This document shows positions 54,589-64,000 of a stretch of 64,000 nt of DNA, in pieces (position 1 is the first letter of the stretch; every line of letters begins with the position of its first letter). This DNA is from Rhododendron vialii (lineage: Eukaryota; Streptophyta; Magnoliopsida; Ericales; Ericaceae), in NCBI RefSeq assembly GCF_030253575.1, contig NC_080569.1:14875501-14939500 (forward strand), given 5' to 3'. Both the position numbers and the translations under genes were made by a program. A model generated the notes under the pieces. That model had not been told where the DNA came from and searched no databases. It worked only from the letters and a program-made list of their open reading frames with translations.

Positions 54589-56402
54589 ATGGTGGAGATC
54601 GACGACGCACATCACGGTGGTACCGCCCACGGGCTCGGTTCCCTCGTGGACCACAGCCTGGCTTCTGGCGGAGCGGCCGCCCTTGGAAAGACCCACATAT
54701 CCATCGGAGTTGGCGCCGGAGCGTCAGCTCCAGACGCAAGCCCATCCTCCGAGCTCCACTCCTACATCCGCCATCTCGAGCGCAAAATCGACGATCTCAC
54801 GACGGTCGTGGACCGCGACAGACACGTCCGAGACGAGTTGGCGGAGATCAAACACCTCCTCATCTCCCCATCTCATTCCTCCGGGAGCCGCGGCGGAAGA
54901 ACAAACCGTCGCACCCCCCCACGCAGTCACGAAGCCGGTCACCTGCTAGAGAACAGACCCCGCCCTTCAGTCAAGGATCGTCTTGAGTCACCAAGAGCGG
55001 TGGACAAACGAGCCCCAAAAGAAACATCGCGCAGGGACCGTTCTCGCTCTCCTGCGCAACTTCGAAGGAGACCATCGGCCTTTGACAGGCTCGGTGGTGG
55101 GAGCGTCTCTGCCTCCTCCACCCACTCCGTCCTTGTGGGCAGGACAGGCCGGGAATCTACCCCTAGCCTCACAAGGGCATCCAGGGGAGATGACGGCCTT
55201 GTCGAAATCCAGACTAGAGGATACCGCGAGCGCCTGAAGGGCCCCCGAGCCAGAAGTCCCATCGTCTCGCACCCCGGCGGCGCACACAGCAGGAGCCCGA
55301 TAATCGAGCGCCTCGAGCCTTCTGCTCGGGATAGCTACCGACATCATCGCCAGGAGCGTTTTCCCAGAAAATCGGTTAGTATTGATCCAAAGAGAAAGGA
55401 GCACGAACGATTGGACAAACTCGTCCCCAAGAAGCGTACAGCGACTGAGCGTCCAGACGGCCCCGACCGTTCGATCCGACCTCATTGCGATGCGCGACTT
55501 GCGCGACTCACGACCTCTCCCTTCACAAGAGAGATCGACTCGGTTACCCCCCCCAAAGGATTCTCCCAACCCAAGTTTGCCAAATATGATGGCAAGACCG
55601 AGGCGTACACTCATCTAGTCCAGTATAAAACCGTCATGTCTCTGTTTCTTCGGAATGAACCCTCGGACGACGCTTTCCTGTGCAAAGTGTTTCCAGCAAG
55701 CCTCGGCAACCTGGGCCTCACCTGGTTCAATCAACTCCCGGCTCGGTCAATCTCCTCGTTCGACTCCCTCTGTGACGCCTTCATGGCCCGGTTCGTAACG
55801 AGCAACAAGCACGAAAAGGAGATCGACTCCCTCTTAGCCCTCCGCAAAAGGAACGACGAAACGCTTCAGCAGTACGCCGGCCGTTATTGGGAGTTGTTCA
55901 ATGAGATAGAAGGTTGCGACGGTGTCATCTCTGCCCGAGGATTCAAGCTCGGTCTCACCTCCCAGGACGAGCAAGTCTACGACGACCTCGCTCGCCATAA
56001 GCCGAACTCTATGAAGGACCTTATGACTCGAATTGACGGCTGGTGTCAGCTCATCGAATCCAAGGCAGAGAGAGGCATCGGGAAGCCTACAAGTTCAAAG
56101 ACATTAAACACCTCGGTATCAATACCGGTCCCCGCACCTGTCTCAACACCGAAGAAACAGGTCAACACAATCAAGCAGTCGCCGAGGAGGGACCGAAGCC
56201 AAGCGATTTCAACGCTGAAAAAACCGTCTTCACCATTCCCATCTACCGGATCATCGACCAAGTGAAGGACCAGCCCTTTTTCTCCTTTCCCAATCAAAAG
56301 CTCGGAACCGAAAATGGGAAAATCAAGAATCCCATCGTTCGATGCAGTTACCATAGCGAACAAGGTCACTTCACCACAGCATGCAAGCCCTTCAAGGCCT
56401 AG
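54589..56402 (+). CDS. Tat-type gag polyprotein (one frameshift)
   Basis: Structural capsid protein of the retrotransposon. The frame opens at ATG 54589. Its N-terminal 300 residues are Arg/Ser/Pro-rich with a short coiled coil (YIRHLERKIDDLTTVVDRDR, about residue 60). The retrotransposon gag domain (PF03732 type) spans about 328-480: FAKYDGKTEAYTHLVQY, LTWFNQLPARSISSFDSLCD, FVTSNKHEKEIDSLLALRKR. A shift to the next frame near 56190-56215 is needed to go on with FTIPIYRIIDQVKDQPFF and the CCHC-like RCSYHSEQGHFTTACKPF, which ends at an in-frame TAG (56400-56402). The element is therefore not fully intact. Confidence 0.88.
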
Positions 56403-57131
56403 TTGGAACAGCTTGTTGCTGGTGGCCACCTCGGCAACTTCATCGATCATGAGAAGACGACGGCTCGGGCACAGCGGACCGAAGCTAATACCGAGGAAGA
56501 AGTACAGACAATCCACGTCATACACGGTCCCTTGAACCCCGAGGCCGCTCGAGTCATCCGGGCAGAGTTGAATGAAGCCTCCTCTTCCAAGCAGGTCATG
56601 TTAGTCGGCCCCGAACCAAAGCGCCCTAGAACCGATGACGGCCCCAAATGGATGATAACGTTTACCGAGAAGGATCTCGACCGCGTCCAGCTTCCCCACA
56701 ACGACGCCCTTGTGGTCACACTACGCATCGGAAATTTCAACGTCCGTCGCGTCCTCGTAGACCAGGGTAGCTCGGCCGAAGTCATGTATTACTCTCTTTT
56801 TAAGGATCTGAAGATTCCCGAGACCGACCTCCGTCCCTCCGAAGTTCCCCTTATCGGCTTCAACGGAGCTCCTGTCTGGCCCATCGGTATGATCACTCTT
56901 CCTGTCCGTGCCGGCTCGGTAACGCTCGAAATGGACTTTGTGGTGGTCGACATCCCTGGCCCTTACAACGCCATTGTCGGTCGAACCTGGCTGCATAGGC
57001 TTAAAGCGATTGCCTCCACTTATCACCAAGTGGTACGTTTCATTGGCACTAACAGGCACCAGGAAGACTTGTACGGAGACCAGACCACTGCCAAGCAATG
57101 CTACGTCAACGCCGTTCGAAGCACCAAATAG
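56403..57131 (+). CDS. retrotransposon aspartic protease region
   Basis: This continues the gag reading frame after the TAG at 56400. The pepsin-like protease has the motif VLVDQGSSAEVMYY (near 56752-56793), where D-x-G-S-S is the usual variant of the active-site triplet, and the second conserved block YNAIVGRTWLHRLKA. HVIHGPLNPE and ITFTEKDLDRVQLPHNDALV are typical Tat linker segments. It ends at TAG 57129-57131 and the same frame then opens pol nine bases later. Confidence 0.88.
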   Translation: MEQLVAGGHLGNFIDHEKTTARAQRTEANTEEEVQTIHVIHGPLNPEAARVIRAELNEASSSKQVMLVGPEPKRPRTDDGPKWMITFTEKDLDRVQLPHNDALVVTLRIGNFNVRRVLVDQGSSAEVMYYSLFKDLKIPETDLRPSEVPLIGFNGAPVWPIGMITLPVRAGSVTLEMDFVVVDIPGPYNAIVGRTWLHRLKAIASTYHQVVRFIGTNRHQEDLYGDQTTAKQCYVNAVRSTK

Positions 57132-57140
57132 ACCTCCCGG

Positions 57141-60100
57141 GTGAATCTCATTGAAGCCCCCGAAGCCCCTGTTTTGGAGGACGTCGGTAGATCCCCCGAC
57201 GAAAAAACCGTTGAAGACGTGGTCACCATCCCAATCACGGAGGACGGCTCCCGCTTCTTCCTTGTCAGTTCCTCACTTAGTGATACTGATCGGAATGAGA
57301 CGGTAGCTTTTCTCAACCGAAACATTGAAGTGTTTGCCTGGACCCCCTATGAGATGCCGGGGCTCGACCCCTCTTTCATCTGCCACGAGCTCAACATCGA
57401 CAAAGCCAAGCGACCGGTCGTACAGAAGGCACGACGGTCCTCTCCTATTCACTCCGAGGCCGTCATTGAAGAAGTCAACCGACTCCTAAACGCTGGGGCA
57501 ATCAGAGAGGTTCAGTACCCCAAGTGGTTGGCTAACACCGTCGTAGTCAAGAAGAAGAATGGCAAATGGCGTGTCTGCGTCGACAACTCTAACCTCAACG
57601 ACGCTTGCCCGAAGGACTTCTTTCCTCTTCCCCGTATCGACCAGCTCGTCGACGCCACCTCCGGACACGAGCGACTCAGCTTTTTGGATGCATACCGGGG
57701 CTACCACCAGATCGCCATGAGCGAAGGCGATATCGAGAACACCGCCTTCATTACCCCCCGTGGGATCTTCGGTTACCTTGTCATGCCCTTCGGTTTAAAA
57801 AATGCCGGAGCAACTTTCCAGCGAATGATAACCAAGATGTTCGAGCGATTACTAGGCGACACTATGCTGGCGTACATTGACGACATGGTGGTTAAAAGTC
57901 TTCGCGCCGGTGATCATCTAACTCACCTCGCTGAAGTCTTTGAGATTCTCAAGAACCAAAAACTCCGCCTCAATGCCGAGAAATGCGTCTTCGGCGTCCG
58001 CTCCGGCAAATTTCTTGGCCACCTCGTTTCCCGACGCGGTATTGAGGCCGATCCTTCCCAGATTCGCGCTATCGATCAACTCTCGGCTCCCCACAACAAG
58101 CGCGATGTTCAGCGTCTAACCGGTATGGCTGCTGCTCTGAATCGGTTTATAAGTCGCTCCTCGGACAAATGTCAGCCATTTTTCGCACTACTAAAGGGCA
58201 GCCGACGAAGCTTCAACTGGACAGAAGACTGTGACCGAGCCCTCCAGCGACTGAAGGAGTACCTTTCCACGGCTCCACTCCTCGTCACTCCTCAGAACCA
58301 AGAGGACCTGTTCCTCTACCTAGCTGTCTCTCCGCACGCTGTGAGCTCGGTGCTCGTCCGACAGGAGGGCCGAGAGCACCAGCCAATCTATTACTCCAGC
58401 AAGACCATGACTCCCGCCGAGACGCGTTACCTCCCCCTGGAGAAGCTCGTGCTTGCCCTCATCTCAGCCTCCCGAAAGCTCGCCCCGTACTTCCAGTCGC
58501 ATCGCGTCATCGTACTGACCGAGTTCCCTCTCAAATCTCTTCTCCGGAAGGCCGACCTCTCCAACCGAATCTCACAATGGGCCGTTGAGCTTGCCAATTT
58601 TGAAATCCACTTTCAGCCTCGAACAGCAATAAAGGCTCAGGTGCTAGCCGACTTCATCGCCGAGCTTACACCGCCCAACGTATCCGCTTCGGCACCAACC
58701 CCGAGCACCGAGGCAGTACTCCAGGCCAGCCCTAGTACAGCATGGCAGCTTTTTCACGGAGATGTTTGGAAAATGTATGTCGATGGTGCCTCCAACAGCC
58801 GAGGCGCAGGTGCAAGCGTCGTTCTTCTCTCACCCTCCGGTGTCTTGCACGAAAGCTCATTCTCCATCAACTTCCCAGCCTCTAACAACGAGGCCGAATA
58901 TGAAGCACTTATCTCGGGACTCGAGACTGCCGAAGCCATTGGCATCGAAGAGCTCGTCGTTTACAGCGACTCCCAATTGGTGGTTAACCAACTCTCTGAA
59001 GAATATGAAGCTCGGGATGATCGCATGCGTACCTACCTCAGCGCCGCAGTCCAGCTCATTCAACGCTTTAAAGCAATCAGAGTCGAGCATATTTCAAGGG
59101 AACAGAACGCCCATGCCGACGCCCTCGCAGGGCTCGCTTCGGCATTCTCATGTACCGGACACCGCTCCATTTCCTTCAATTCAATTGACAAGCCCAATTT
59201 TGAGCTCGAAGATCTACAAAAGGAAGTACTCAACATAGAGCTCGGCCCGAGCTGGATGGATGAAATCGTCCTTTACCTGAGGGAGGACTCCCTGCCCACT
59301 GACAAAAAGGAGGCTCACCGACTCCGAAACAAAGCTGCTCTCTTCTGGCTCAATCCCAACGGCAAGCTTTACCGAAGATCATTTACCGGGCCGTACTTAT
59401 TGGTTGCGCACCCACATCAAGTTCCGGGCATCATCGAAGAGCTTCATGCCGGTGACAGCGGTTGTCACTCCGGTGGACGATCGCTCGCCCACCGAGCCCT
59501 CACTCAAGGGTATTGGTGGCCGACAATGAAGAAGGATTCTGAAGAGTTCGTCAAGCGTTGCAAGAAGTGTCAGATGTTCGCTCCCATTATCCATCAGCCG
59601 GCTCGGGACCTTAGCCCTCTTACCAGCCCCTGGCCCTTCTCCCAATGGGGCATGGATATCGTTGGAAAGCTCCCTGTCGCTCCGGGTGGATTCAAGTTCC
59701 TCTTAACCGCAACCGATTATTTCTCAAAATGGGTCGAGGCCGAGCCCCTGGTCACCATTGAAGAAACAGACGTCATCCGCTTCGTATGGCAAAACTTAAT
59801 CTCTCGTTTCGGTGTGCCGTTTGCCATAATTACAGACAATGGAAGGCAGTTTACAGGGCAGAAGTACCGGGCCTTGCTTGACGAATACGGTATCAAATGG
59901 GACACGTCCACTCCGGCTTACCCCCAGGGCAACGGACAGGCCGAGGCGGCAAACAAAGCAATATCATCCGGACTCAAGCGACGACTCGAGTCACGGCGAG
60001 GAAAGTGGGCCGAAGAGCTACCCAGGTAACTCTGGGGCTACCGTACGACGCCTCGGCGATCCACCGGTCGCACTCCTTTCTCCTTGGCATTCGGAATGGA

Positions 60101-60482
60101 GGCGGTCATCCCACTCCAAGTCGGACTCCCAACAATGAAAACAGAAAATTTTGATGAGTCGGTCAATAATAACACCATTGCTTCGGACCTCGATTTAGCC
60201 GAAGAAGAACGGGACAACGCAAGGATCAAGCTCGCTTCATACCAACAGGAGGTTGCAAAGGGTTACAACCGAAGCGTGCGCCTCAGGTCGTTCAAGCCTG
60301 ACGATCTCGTCTGGAAAAAGGTGGTGGAGAAGTCCAAAAAGCGAAAGCTAATGCCCAATTGGGAGGGTCCCTACCGAGTTCTCAAGCACCTCGGATCGGG
60401 TAACTACAAATTGGAGAAGCTGGATGGTTCCCCCATTGCTAAGTCATGGAATGCAAACAACTTGAAGAAGTTCTACGGATAG
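57141..60482 (+). CDS. Tat-type pol: RT, two RNase H domains, integrase (one stop)
   Basis: RT: RKKNGKWRVCVDNSNLND-like block near 130, FLDAYRGYHQIAMSEGD and the active-site AYIDDMVVKS (about 243-252). The first RNase H follows (FLYLAVSPHAVSSVLVRQEG, TRYLPLEKLVLALISASRKL). A second, archaeal-type RNase H begins MYVDGASNSRGAGASVVLLS (about 545) and ends HADALAGLAS; this double arrangement is diagnostic of the Tat lineage. Integrase: HHCC zinc finger (LHAGDSGCHSGG ... RCKKCQMF, about 767-815), core with TDYFSKWVEAEP and ITDNGRQFTG, then the C-terminal domain (VWKKVVEKSKKRKLMPNWEG). A TAA at 60027-60029 interrupts the integrase C-terminus; the same frame continues to 60482. Confidence 0.93.
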
Positions 60483-61388
60483 TGCTCGGTTACCGAAGCC
60501 CGTTTGGTCTTTATTATGTTGCATTTTCTTTTCAAAAATCTTGAAGGCAATCTGCTTATGTATTGACAATACTCCACCGAGTTTTAATGAGAATTATCTC
60601 TTCGGCACTATTCGTACACTGATTGTTTAAATTACTTATACTTGGTCCGTTCTTGCCCGGACCATTTTATACCGACTTCAGGGATATTGTTCTCCCATAG
60701 GTGATACCCTCGGACAAAATTCCCACCAAGTCGCCCAGGCCTCTTCGGTCGTCTTGATTTTTGGTCACTCGCTCTAAGGATACTCGGCCTCTCTCTCCGA
60801 GCCCCTTATACCGACCTACCAGAAATTTCCACTGTTCGGACTCGCTGCGTCACGAACCTATGGCAGAAGCCATACCCCTTCGTGACCCCCGGCCTACGTC
60901 CCTAGCAGTAATACCATCCCGCCTCTGCTCGATAAGTTCATTTCTATTAATACGCAGGGGGCGCGCAAAATCAAAAAATTCATTAAACATGTGGTTCTGA
61001 TTCGGTCCCTACCGGCCCTCCTACTAGTTGGGGCTTCGGAACGAGTCACTTTTTCTTGATTAAACATCTTTTTTATGCTTGGCAAAACGATTCGGTTAAC
61101 GCTTCTGTTAAACTTGTTTCTACAAACTTTTCAAAGTCCCACCGAAGCAGGGGCATCATAACCTAAGGAGCAAACCAATCAAACAAGCATTTCAAAGATA
61201 AAAACATTCAAGAAAAGAAGAGCATTCATTCACGAACAATAAACAAAAGGGTACTGCTTCAGTATCAAACAATTACAATCCCTGGAACGGCAAATTCCAA
61301 ATGTCCGGAGCCGTCCAGAAAACCGACCATTCAAGCAAAAAATTAAAGTACTTTTCAGAGCTGCAAAGTATAAAGTTCCTATGCTTCA
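60483..61388. other. region between pol and the antisense gene
   Basis: Non-coding part of the retrotransposon, where sense pol and the antisense gene converge. It presumably carries the polyadenylation region of the antisense transcript. No further domain is recognised. Confidence 0.5.
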
Positions 61389-63677
61389 TCAGGAAACAGG
61401 GGCGCTAAGGTCAGCTTGCTCCTCGGTCGCTTGGGGCTCTTGGTTCGGCACCTGCTCGCTTTCCTCCTCTGGTAGCACGAGCTCTTCAGGAGGGGGCTCA
61501 GGCACGGTTTGAAGCTCCGAACCCTCTGGCAGAGTAAGCTTGCTTATCAAGGCCTTGTGCCCGTACCGAAGTCCGTCCAAGAACCGATCTCTGAAGAGCT
61601 CGGCTTCTATCTCCCGGACCTGCTTCTTATATTCTACTCCGGCAGCATCCCAGCCTTCATCGTAGCCTTTGTTCCTTGCAAACTCGACCTCCCGGGCTCC
61701 AACAACCCTCAAGGTGTCAGCGTCCTCCTCAGCTTTAGTGGCCCTCCCTTCAGCAATTACCCGCTCCCGGTCGCACCTCTGAAAGTCGGCCAGGTAGAGG
61801 TCACAAGTCTCCCTCGCCACTTTCAGGTCGTCCTCTCTCTGAGCAAGGGTTTTCCTCAGCAGCTCTATCTCCTGCTCTCGCGCCTTGCATTGTTCATTCA
61901 CCACGAGCGCCGGCCTACCAACACAATTAAAATTGATCAAAATTCCAACAATCGATCAAGGGGGTAAGAAAAGAAACTTTCAGAAGTAACTTACTTTCAG
62001 AAGTGCCTGCGCTATCTCTCCTGTCAGATCTTCGGTGCACCCCTCAATAGCTCGAGCGTCCTTCGGAAGAATACACGACCGAAGCAGCCCAAACGCCGTC
62101 CCAATGCTGGAAGACGCACTATCGGCGTGATGAATTAGGCGCCCCGAGTAGTGACGAACCTCGGGGGCCCAGGTGACCTCCCTCGCCGGAACACGAGTCC
62201 CCGTTTCGGTTCCCCCCCGGCTCTCCACATCTCCCTCGTCTCCTCTGGTTCCTGTCTCTTCTATCAAGATCGGCTCCCCGCTCCTTCCTTGTCCGAAGCC
62301 TTCTTCCTCGGTCCGAGCCCTCTTCTCCGGAGGCTCCTGAGGAGAAACAGGGATCACCCTCGAGGTTCCGGCCCCCGGTGAGCCAATCCTGACGCCAGCA
62401 CCCCGTCCTCGTGGCCTCTGGCGCCGAAGGTTGAGCACTTCTCTTCCGCGACCGCTCATCTCGCCACTAAGTCCCGTCTTTTCTGGGGTCTCCCGGTCGA
62501 TTTCTTCTCGGATCACGCCTCAGGGACTAGAATCACCAACTTCGTCTTCTGTCGCCCCAGCTCCTCCTCTCCTACCTTTTCCTCTTCCTTGGCTTCTTCC
62601 TCGGCCACGTCCTCGTCCCGCTCGAGAAACACCTTGCTGCCTCGGCTTCTTTTTCAAATAGCCGGTATAGGTCGGTTTGTATCCGAGCAGATCAGGTGCA
62701 TACCGACTCGTAATAGGAATGGCGTAAGCAGCTGTTATTTGTGCTCGGTTAGCCCTTCCCCGAAGCTCTGCAACGATGCCCTCGGCTGAAAGATAGGCAA
62801 TGGAAGAATCAGTATACAATGAGGAAATAAAAATGTGCAAACATAATAAAGCTAAAAAGATACTTCTACCGACCAGGAGCCCCGGTTTCGAACTGAACTG
62901 TGGTGGCTGTGTCCGCGCTTTCCCGGGCCCAAACATAAAATTCCCGGTGACCGATACATAAATACTCGCCCACTCTTCCGAGTCGGGAAGATGGTCGATA
63001 AGGAATGTGTCGTATCCTGTCCTACAGGAGAGGTAGTGACGGTCGCTTTCCCGGTTAACTCCAACGAGGTATACACCGAAGAGCTCCTCGAGTCCGAACG
63101 TGAGGTTGTATTGCCTCCTCAGCTCTATAATGCTCGTGATGATCCGGTAGGAGTTCACCGTAAGCTGAGAAGACGTGAGGGAGAGGGCTCGGAGAACCCT
63201 TCGGACAAACTGATGAAGGGGGAATCTAACGCCCCCCTCTGTGATAGCCATCAAGGGGAAGATGAGTGCTCCCTCCCTGTGAGGAAGGTCCTTGGGGTCG
63301 CTGTTCGGTAAAATCTGAACGTCAACGTCATGAGGAACGCTGTATACCCTCTTGAATTCAGCATAAGAAGCCGAGGCGCCGTCAAAATACTGGTTTCGGT
63401 ATGGGCATGGCCTCATCGCCCTCCTGCGTCCCCGTACCTCCTCGGGGGCATCCGCGAATGGACCCGGACCTTGGTTCGAGGTACTTGGGGCTTCCATCTC
63501 TTGGGAGTCAAACGTCGTCACCTCACGAGGAGCTTTCGAGTGTTTGAATGGTTCAACACAGTCGACTGGAGTCCGAAAGAATGCCTTCTCCCGAAGTGTC
63601 TGGCGAATATCCTTGGGAATTTCGATAGGAGAAGAGCCTGAACTACTGGAACTGTCCGAAGAGAGCTCGATGACCAT
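61389..63677 (-). CDS. antisense ORF of the Tat element, spliced, putative gypsy-type transposon protein
   Basis: Function unknown. On the minus strand, exons 63677-62870, 62785-61995 and 61883-61389 join in frame (2094 bases, 698 codons with the stop) using GT-AG borders, broken only by a TGA at 62520-62522. The N-terminus is Ser-rich (MVIELSSDSSSSSGSSPIEI). The middle (FPLMAITEGGVRFPLHQFVR, LELLFGVYLVGV-like, TGYDTFLIDHLPDSEEWASI) resembles, from memory, Pfam's 'putative gypsy type transposon' domain. A Gly/Arg-rich basic stretch follows, then an acidic linker. The C-terminal exon is a coiled coil (AREQEIELLRKTLAQREDDL) with an acidic tail. Antisense ORFs between pol and the 3' LTR are known in Tat/Retand-type elements. 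The splice sites are my inference. Confidence 0.7.
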
Positions 63678-63859
63678 TCGCTTCTGCCTAACCAAGGAAA
63701 GGAATACAAAAAACCCGTTAGCTATATGCTCAGGGAAAAATCAAGGTCTAACGCTCGGTGCGGAATGGTCATCGCTCCTCGGAGTCCTCGGGCAATCAAT
63801 TCCTATGAAGGCGCTTCCCTCTTGGAAGAATTTCTAAAGATCAGAAGTCCATTCCCTTG

Positions 63860-63940
63860 GGATCAAGATGAATCTAGGTCTCGGGATGAGTTTTGGCCTC
63901 GGGATGAATCTAGGTCTCGGGATGAGTTTAGACCTCGGTA
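63860..63940. repeat. short tandem repeat upstream of the antisense ORF
   Basis: TCGGGATGA recurs four times (near 63882, 63899, 63918 and 63935 or close by), alternating with ATCTAGGTC and GTTTTGGCC, giving about two copies of a 36-bp unit. It lies in the retrotransposon between the antisense ORF start and the unseen 3' LTR. Confidence 0.65.
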
Positions 63941-64000
63941 ATAGCGTGAACAGCACTGGAGAAGCCCAGTGCCGTCTTGAACCAGACAGCGGCGAGCAGT

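Noticed and set aside
54988..57098. Long minus-strand frames opposite gag and protease
   Set aside because: Shadows of the sense coding frames; no domain. Unlike the antisense gene at 61389-63677 they overlap a real coding sequence.
63330..63641. Plus-strand frames opposite the antisense ORF
   Set aside because: The minus-strand frame is far longer and domain-like, so these are shadows.

Overview
This is nuclear DNA from a flowering plant, most likely a dicot. The evidence is intron-bearing genes with plant-only or plant-type products, promoters with telo-box and TGGGCC (site II) motifs, and plant transposons nested inside each other (Tat-type Ty3/gypsy, Ty1/copia, L1-type LINE, hAT, Mutator-like, PIF/Harbinger and Stowaway elements). 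I cannot name the species from the sequence alone.

Five host genes were assembled by joining exons by hand. (1) 1031-3941, minus: the 5' two thirds of the U3 snoRNP WD40 protein YAO (RRP9 homologue); the rest lies left of the window. (2) 20928-35978, plus: DRT111/SFPS, the plant SPF45 splicing factor, as two coding exons separated by a 13,953-bp intron. (3) 37087-38890, minus: a short BES1/BZR1-type DNA-binding protein, two exons. (4) 44096-47591, minus: a KxDL-motif protein (KXD1 homologue), three exons. (5) 47798-51968, plus: organellar (probably mitochondrial) ribosomal protein bL20, two exons. Genes 4 and 5 are divergent and share a 206-bp promoter. Splice phases agree in every model.

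Nearly everything else is mobile DNA, much of it with boundaries visible to the base. From left to right: a hAT-type element (8-bp duplication) and a Stowaway MITE near or in YAO; a dead copia gag split by a 2.5-kb solo LTR; another LTR-like block holding a 3.4-kb LTR-like insert and a second hAT element; two abutting Mutator-like elements ending 194 bp before the DRT111 start codon, one holding a PIF/Harbinger-like element and the other an array of long palindromes; then the DRT111 intron, with a Mutator-like element carrying a captured gene exon, a 6-kb LINE and two more hAT-like elements. The palindrome array recurs at 40.3-41.4 kb. A frameshifted NF-YA exon lies downstream of the bL20 gene.

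The last 10 kb is one Tat-lineage retrotransposon: 5' LTR 53941-54505, primer site, gag-protease, a pol with two RNase H domains and integrase, and downstream of pol a long antisense gene that can be spliced to about 697 codons with a single in-frame stop. Its 3' LTR lies beyond the window. The findings most worth a second look are this antisense gene, the gene-capturing Mutator-like element, the two-locus palindrome family, the set of hAT-like elements sharing CAGTGT ends, and the decayed NF-YA exon.
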